This document shows positions 41,188 through 45,624 of a stretch of 45,624 nt of DNA, piece after piece; positions within the stretch are counted from its first letter, which is position 1; every line of letters starts with the position of its first letter. This stretch comes from Bacteroidales bacterium. GTDB lineage: Bacteria; Bacteroidota; Bacteroidia; Bacteroidales; UBA10428. Both the position numbers and the translations under genes were made by a program. The stretch lies in NCBI GenBank assembly GCA_016935615.1, contig JAFGQO010000185.1:1-45624 (forward strand), given 5' to 3'. The notes under the pieces were generated by a model. It was not told the origin of the DNA. It made no database searches and worked only from the letters and a program-made list of their open reading frames with translations.

Positions 41188-42933
41188 TCAGATGACTCCC
41201 AGGTCGCTCATTATATTATCAATTCTCTTTCCCAACAACCTGTTTATCTTTTCATATTCTTCAATTGTAGCCATCTCTCCGCAAACACTGAAATAAAATT
41301 TGATCTTGGGTTCGGTGCCCGATGGGCGGATGGAGATTTTCGATCCGTCTTCGGTAAAAAATTGCAGTACATTCGACCTGGGGAGATTGATTTTTGTTAC
41401 TGAACTGTTTATAATGTCCATGATTTCTCCACTCTGATAATCGGCAATTTTTGTTACCGTGGATTCGTTGATCGCTTTTGGGGGTCTTGTGCGGTAGCTT
41501 TTCATCATCTGCTGTATTTCCTCGGCACCTTCTTTCCCCTTTTTTACAACCGACAGCAATTTTTCTTTGTAGAAAGCAAATTCCCTGTATATTTCGAGTA
41601 GCAACTCAAACATCGATTTTCCCTGGTCTTTTGCCCAGGCTGCAGTCTCAGCGATCAGGGCACAGGAAATGACAGCATCTTTATCTCTTACAAATTCACC
41701 GGCAAGGTATCCGTAACTTTCTTCACCACCACCGATGAAGGTCATCTTGCCTTCCTTTTGTTTGATGATATCCGCAATGTATTTGAAACCCGTTAAAACA
41801 TCATAATGTGCAACCTTATACCTGTCGGCAATATCGGCCAGCAATTCGGTGGTTACAATAGTCTTCACGATATATTCCTTGCCTTTTAACCTGCCGTTTT
41901 CCGACCACTTTGTGAGCAAATAATTGATCAACAATGCCCCTGTTTGGTTACCATTCAGGATGATAAATTTTCCTGTATTGTCTTTTACGGCAACACCCAC
42001 TCTGTCGGCATCGGGATCGGTAGCCATTACAAGGTCGGCATTCACTTCCTCTGCTTTTTTAATGGCCATTGCAAGGGCAGCTGTTTCTTCGGGATTCGGA
42101 GAATGGACGGTGGGAAAGTTTCCATCGGTGATATCCTGTTCCGGCACATTGTAAATGGTTGAGAAGCCGAACTTTTTCAGTACCATGGGAACAAGTTTTA
42201 CTCCTGTACCATGAATAGGAGTGTAGACGATCTTCATTTTATTTTGTCTCCGGATTACTTCGGGAGAAAGTGAAAGTGTTTTGATCTGGTCAGTATACAG
42301 TTCATCGAAGTCGTGGCCAACAATTTCAATCTTTGATTTGTCGCCGCTATAAATTACTTCATCAACAGATTTGATTTTTTGCACTTCCTGAATAATGTTC
42401 TTATCATGGGGTTCAATGATTTGTCCCCCGTCATCCCAATAGGCTTTATAGCCATTGTATTCTTTCGGATTATGCGATGCGGTGATCACTACCCCGCTCT
42501 GGCAACCAAAATGCCTGATAGCAAATGAGAGTTCGGGAGTGGGGCGCAGAGAATCAAACAGGTATACGCGAAATCCATTGCCTGAAAATATATTGGCTGT
42601 TGTTTCGGCAAAAAGGCGGCTGTTATTTCTTGAATCATGTGCCACGGCAACCTTAATTTCAGAGAGATCTTTGAAGTTCTTTCTGATATAATTGCTAAGA
42701 CCCTGGGTTGCCATTCCAACTGTGTAAATGTTCATTCGGTTGGTGCCCGCACCCATGATCCCGCGAAGTCCGCCGGTACCGAATTCGAGATTGCGGTAAA
42801 AGCTCTCGATCAGTTCCTTTTCGTTGTGTTCAAGCAGGTTTCTCACCTGTTTTTTGGTTTCTTCGTCATAATTCCCTTCAAGCCAAAGGTTTGCCTTTTC
42901 CTTTACTTCACTTAAAATATCTTTCGTGTTCAT
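41188..42933 (-). CDS. Phosphosugar mutase (phosphoglucomutase/phosphomannomutase)
   Basis: A 581-aa alpha-D-phosphohexomutase that interconverts hexose 1- and 6-phosphates. The phosphoserine is Ser153 in TASHNP. The magnesium loop DPDADR lies near 310, the sugar loop GGGEESYGY near 400, and the phosphate-binding RPSGTEPKIKFY near 545. The long form resembles Bacillus PgcA and supplies glucose 1-phosphate for polysaccharides. It could feed nucleotide-sugar steps such as that of the dTDP-rhamnose gene at 44491, though the genes are not linked in an operon. Confidence 0.93.
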   Translation of the reverse strand: MNTKDILSEVKEKANLWLEGNYDEETKKQVRNLLEHNEKELIESFYRNLEFGTGGLRGIMGAGTNRMNIYTVGMATQGLSNYIRKNFKDLSEIKVAVAHDSRNNSRLFAETTANIFSGNGFRVYLFDSLRPTPELSFAIRHFGCQSGVVITASHNPKEYNGYKAYWDDGGQIIEPHDKNIIQEVQKIKSVDEVIYSGDKSKIEIVGHDFDELYTDQIKTLSLSPEVIRRQNKMKIVYTPIHGTGVKLVPMVLKKFGFSTIYNVPEQDITDGNFPTVHSPNPEETAALAMAIKKAEEVNADLVMATDPDADRVGVAVKDNTGKFIILNGNQTGALLINYLLTKWSENGRLKGKEYIVKTIVTTELLADIADRYKVAHYDVLTGFKYIADIIKQKEGKMTFIGGGEESYGYLAGEFVRDKDAVISCALIAETAAWAKDQGKSMFELLLEIYREFAFYKEKLLSVVKKGKEGAEEIQQMMKSYRTRPPKAINESTVTKIADYQSGEIMDIINSSVTKINLPRSNVLQFFTEDGSKISIRPSGTEPKIKFYFSVCGEMATIEEYEKINRLLGKRIDNIMSDLGVI

Positions 42934-43123
42934 CGTTTTCAGATTTTGTTGTACTTATTCAGAATATGAATTACCAGGAAAGCAAAAGTAGAAAAAAGTA
43001 AGGAAGCTGGCAGGTATGTTGTTCATAAAAACACAATATGAAAGGATTCGGGGAAGTTCTAATATCGTATTTTCATCAAAAACAAGACAATGGATCTCAA
43101 TTATTTACCAAATCTTAATTCAA

Positions 43124-43741
43124 ATGAACAGACAAACAGTATTTTTCTCGTTAGTATTAATAAGCTGTCTTTTCCTTTCCGGCCGTTCCTTTGCACAATC
43201 GGATCAGTCATCCATGGCATTAAGCCCTGTTGGAGTTGGTTTACATGCCGAACAATATAAAATCGGTGATGCTATAGTTTCGGAATATAGTATTATCACC
43301 TATGCAAGCACTGTTTTGATACCCATAAACTGCAGTCAGCATTTCAGGATTGAACCTGAGATTGGTATGCTCTGGATGCATAGTAAGGAGGAAGAAGAAT
43401 CAAATGTGGGAGTTTCCATAGGGACAGGTGCATTTGCAATGTTTCAGCGTGAAAAGATAAATCTGTACACAGGAGGCAGGATCATTTTTAACAGGTCGAA
43501 TATGGGGGGATATTATAATTATGCTGGCATTGAAGTGGATCTTAAACTGACAATAATCCAGGTTGGCCCTGCATTTGGTTTTGAGTATTTTTTATGCCCG
43601 GATTTCAGTATCGGAGGAGAAGCAGGATTGCAATATAGCTTTTCAAAAATGAAAGCACCGATCCCTAATGCGGACGATATAGAATCGACAAACCATGCAA
43701 TACATTTTGATAGCGGGATTTTTGTGCGTGTATATTTTTAA
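43124..43741 (+). CDS. Outer-membrane beta-barrel protein, unknown role
   Basis: A 205-aa exported protein. I chose the ATG at 43124 because it starts a good signal peptide (MNRQTVFFSLVLISCLFLSG, cleaved after SFAQ); an upstream start at 43016 adds 36 non-signal residues. The mature part alternates short amphipathic strands (for example GAFAMFQ, LYTGGRIIFN, VDLKLTIIQVGPAFGFEYFL) and ends in VRVYF with a terminal aromatic, typical of small eight-stranded barrels. The function is unknown. Confidence 0.78.
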   Translation: MNRQTVFFSLVLISCLFLSGRSFAQSDQSSMALSPVGVGLHAEQYKIGDAIVSEYSIITYASTVLIPINCSQHFRIEPEIGMLWMHSKEEEESNVGVSIGTGAFAMFQREKINLYTGGRIIFNRSNMGGYYNYAGIEVDLKLTIIQVGPAFGFEYFLCPDFSIGGEAGLQYSFSKMKAPIPNADDIESTNHAIHFDSGIFVRVYF

Positions 43742-43780
43742 TTGGCAAATTCGTTGTTGAACCGGTATGGATCGGGTGAA

Positions 43781-43821
43781 AACTCTGTAATGATAGGGTA
43801 GTTATCGTTACAGAGTTTTTT
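43781..43821. terminator. Bidirectional intrinsic terminator
   Basis: A 10-bp perfect stem AACTCTGTAA/TTACAGAGTT (43781-43790 with 43808-43817) is extended by TGAT/ATCG to 14 bp with one wobble, and is followed by a T-run. An A-run on the left side lets it serve the minus strand too. It lies between convergent genes. Confidence 0.9.
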
Positions 43822-43860
43822 CGGCTGAAACAGGAATATCAAGATGATGCGGAGATATCA

Positions 43861-44448
43861 TTAAAAGCAATATCCGACTTTCACAAATGCTTTCATCATG
43901 GTTACGGGAGGTTCAAACCAGGGAAAGGTTCCCATGGCACCGCCGATGGATATGTAGAGCGGATCGATGGGATAGAACTGGATAGAAGGTTCAATGCCGA
44001 AATACCACCACCAGAAATCGTCACAGTCTTCATTGGTTTCGAAAATGACATCCCAGGCACCTGCTATCTGGATCTTGAATTTTTTTACCGGGGCAAACAG
44101 ATAGGAGGGATACAATCCGACAAATGGATGAATGTTTTTCTCATCATAATTCCATGCGGTTAAAGCGGTTTCCCGGTAAAGACCCGTACGGATACCGACA
44201 AAAAAGTGGTTTTTTCCCACGCCAAAGACTTTCCGGTCGTAACCTATTGATACTTCCGGATTTGAATACATGTTGCTGTTTTCACCACGTTGCTCCACAT
44301 GGGTATCGAGTTTCAGGTAGATGATGTTTTTCTGATCGAAGTTTTTCTGGTTTCTTTTGCTTGCGGATTCCTGTGCATTTGTTGCTGAACCTGAAAAATT
44401 GATGAATACCAGTGTTATTACAATGCTTAAAAGTATATGAGTTTTCAT
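43861..44448 (-). CDS. Exported outer-membrane-like protein, unknown role
   Basis: A 195-aa protein with a signal peptide (about 1-25, ending TNAQ). The mature sequence has alternating beta strands (NIIYLKLDTHVEQRG, VSIGYDRKVFG, HFFVGIRTGLY) and ends in VKVGYCF, with a terminal aromatic as in outer-membrane barrels. I do not recognise a named family. It is convergent with the barrel gene at 43124 across a shared terminator. Confidence 0.72.
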   Translation of the reverse strand: MKTHILLSIVITLVFINFSGSATNAQESASKRNQKNFDQKNIIYLKLDTHVEQRGENSNMYSNPEVSIGYDRKVFGVGKNHFFVGIRTGLYRETALTAWNYDEKNIHPFVGLYPSYLFAPVKKFKIQIAGAWDVIFETNEDCDDFWWWYFGIEPSIQFYPIDPLYISIGGAMGTFPWFEPPVTMMKAFVKVGYCF

Positions 44449-44490
44449 AAGGGATTGGATTTAATTGCACGATGTTAAACAGATCTATGG

Positions 44491-45354
44491 TTATGTTATT
44501 TTGTTAAAGTATTCTGATAAGCTGTCTTTCCAGTGATTTATGCTGATGTTGAAGGTTCTTTTGATCTTTTCCCTGCTCATGATGCTGTATGCAGGTCGTT
44601 TGGCCGGTCTGGGGTATTTATCGGAGGTAATCGGGTGAACAGTGCAGTTCAATCCGGCGGTTTCCATAATGGCTGATGCAAATTCGTACCAGCTGCAACT
44701 GCCCTCATTGGAATAATGGTAAATGCCTCCGTAATTCTCATTAGTGTCGAACAGTTTTCTGCAGATCTGCAAAATGGTATGTGCCAGATCAACAGCAGAT
44801 GCGGGTGAGCCTACCTGGTCGGAAACCACACTGATCTCATCTTTTTCCTTACCCAGAAGGAGCATGGTTTTTACAAAGTTATTGCCGTGCATCGAGTATA
44901 ACCATGATGTTCTTATTACCAGGTTGCGCTCGTTTTTAAGTACTTCTTTTTCACCTGCCAGCTTGCTTTTGCCGTAAACCGACTGAGGATTGGGATTGTC
45001 GTCTTCCCTGTAGGGTCGATTTGCTCTGCCGTCAAATACATAATCACTAGAGATGTGGATCAATGTGCCTTTGGAGAGTTTTGCTGCTTTCGAGAGGTAT
45101 GCCGGTACAAAACAATTTAGCAGAAATGCCTGTTCCTGTTCTTTTTCGGCCTTATCAACGGCTGTATATCCGGCACAGTTGATAATGATACCTGGCTTTT
45201 CTTTTTGTGCATAATCAAGCACGGCATTTTCATTTGTAAGATCCAGTTCCTCAATGTCTGTAAAAAGAAACCGGCAGCTTTTCAGCTTCTCTTTTTGCAA
45301 AAAGATTTCTGTTCCCAGCTGACCCTTTGAACCTGTTACCCAGATTGTGTTCAT
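44491..45354 (-). CDS. rfbD: dTDP-4-dehydrorhamnose reductase
   Basis: A 287-aa NAD(P)H-dependent short-chain (extended SDR) enzyme for the last step of dTDP-L-rhamnose synthesis for surface polysaccharide. The nucleotide motif is GSKGQLGTE (8-16). The catalytic Tyr127-x3-Lys131 lies in SVYGKSK, with SSDYVFDG before it, which is diagnostic. The other rfb/rml genes are not in the window and may lie beyond it or elsewhere. Confidence 0.92.
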   Translation of the reverse strand: MNTIWVTGSKGQLGTEIFLQKEKLKSCRFLFTDIEELDLTNENAVLDYAQKEKPGIIINCAGYTAVDKAEKEQEQAFLLNCFVPAYLSKAAKLSKGTLIHISSDYVFDGRANRPYREDDNPNPQSVYGKSKLAGEKEVLKNERNLVIRTSWLYSMHGNNFVKTMLLLGKEKDEISVVSDQVGSPASAVDLAHTILQICRKLFDTNENYGGIYHYSNEGSCSWYEFASAIMETAGLNCTVHPITSDKYPRPAKRPAYSIMSREKIKRTFNISINHWKDSLSEYFNKIT

Positions 45355-45624
45355 CTTTGCGAAATATAAAGCTGTAAGGTTAGATACATTCTGTTAATTC
45401 CTTGTATTTGGTATGAATTAAGTATTAGTCATTTTATATGATATGTTATATCTATGGCATTTGTTACAATTTTGGTTATTCATTTTTACCGACATTCCAT
45501 ACCTACGGCGTTAAATTACGAATAGAAATTAACGTAAAAAAATATTAATAAATCATAAGAAAGCCACTTAAGACTGATATATATTCATTCCTTATATAAG
45601 ATGGAAGTATGAAAAGATCGTTTT
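45355..45624. other. AT-rich upstream region and window edge
   Basis: It holds the promoter region of rfbD and no complete gene. An ATG at 45609 preceded by GGAAG could begin a plus-strand gene (MKRSF...) that runs out of the window. The evidence is too short to call it. Confidence 0.4.

Overview
The window looks like a chromosomal segment of an anaerobic or facultative member of the Bacteroidota (Bacteroidales/Marinilabiliales-like). The evidence is a type IX secretion sorting domain on a pectate lyase, a SusC-like TonB-dependent receptor, DUF3822 next to rsmD, SatD/DUF3307 and DUF6150 family genes, promoters of the TAnnTTTG type, and few Shine-Dalgarno sequences. There is no rRNA operon, CRISPR array, prophage or complete classical IS. 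The only RNA gene I can support is one tRNA-Asp.

Layout. 0-5.4 kb: hybrid two-component kinase, TonB-like protein, and an ECF sigma factor translationally coupled to an anti-sigma/TonB fusion. 5.4-12.7 kb: metabolic and housekeeping genes, namely a small lipoprotein, a beta-CASP RNA hydrolase, HU, a tyrosine phenol-lyase that could easily be called tryptophanase, a stand-alone GMP synthase ATP-PPase subunit, and a secreted pectate lyase. 13-15.9 kb: a three-gene proton-translocating NAD(P) transhydrogenase (pntAA-pntAB-pntB).

15.9-24.2 kb is the most interesting part: a seven-gene minus-strand operon (DsrE-like, TusA, MvhD-like, HdrA-GltD fusion, HdrA with a C-terminal winged helix, HdrC, HdrB-like) read divergently from a Crp/Fnr regulator. 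The divergent promoter holds two TGTGA-N6-YCACA palindromes 22 bp apart, and the regulator's recognition helix has the residues that read TGTGA in CRP. I infer a cytosolic flavin-based, probably electron-bifurcating, enzyme linking NAD(P)H and ferredoxin to a persulfide or disulfide carried by TusA/DsrE. The neighbouring transhydrogenase could set the NADH/NADPH balance, but this link is only inferred.

24.2-35.1 kb is accessory DNA: a truncated M23 peptidase, HicAB, SatD/DUF3307 under a tandem-repeat promoter, a DUF6150 repeat protein, a TonB-dependent receptor, a gene remnant, a methyltransferase, an unknown protein plus ComEC-like metallohydrolase pair flanked by 99-nt direct repeats, a REP-associated tyrosine transposase (RAYT) carrying a 20-nt palindrome inside its gene, and a GIY-YIG nuclease. 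Several short hairpin/repeat families lie around these genes.

35.1-45.6 kb returns to housekeeping genes (rsmD, DUF3822, RecD-like helicase, YjbQ, phosphosugar mutase, rfbD) separated by repeat-rich spacers, including a large direct repeat on both sides of yjbQ. All functional calls come from reading motifs by eye; no database search was run.
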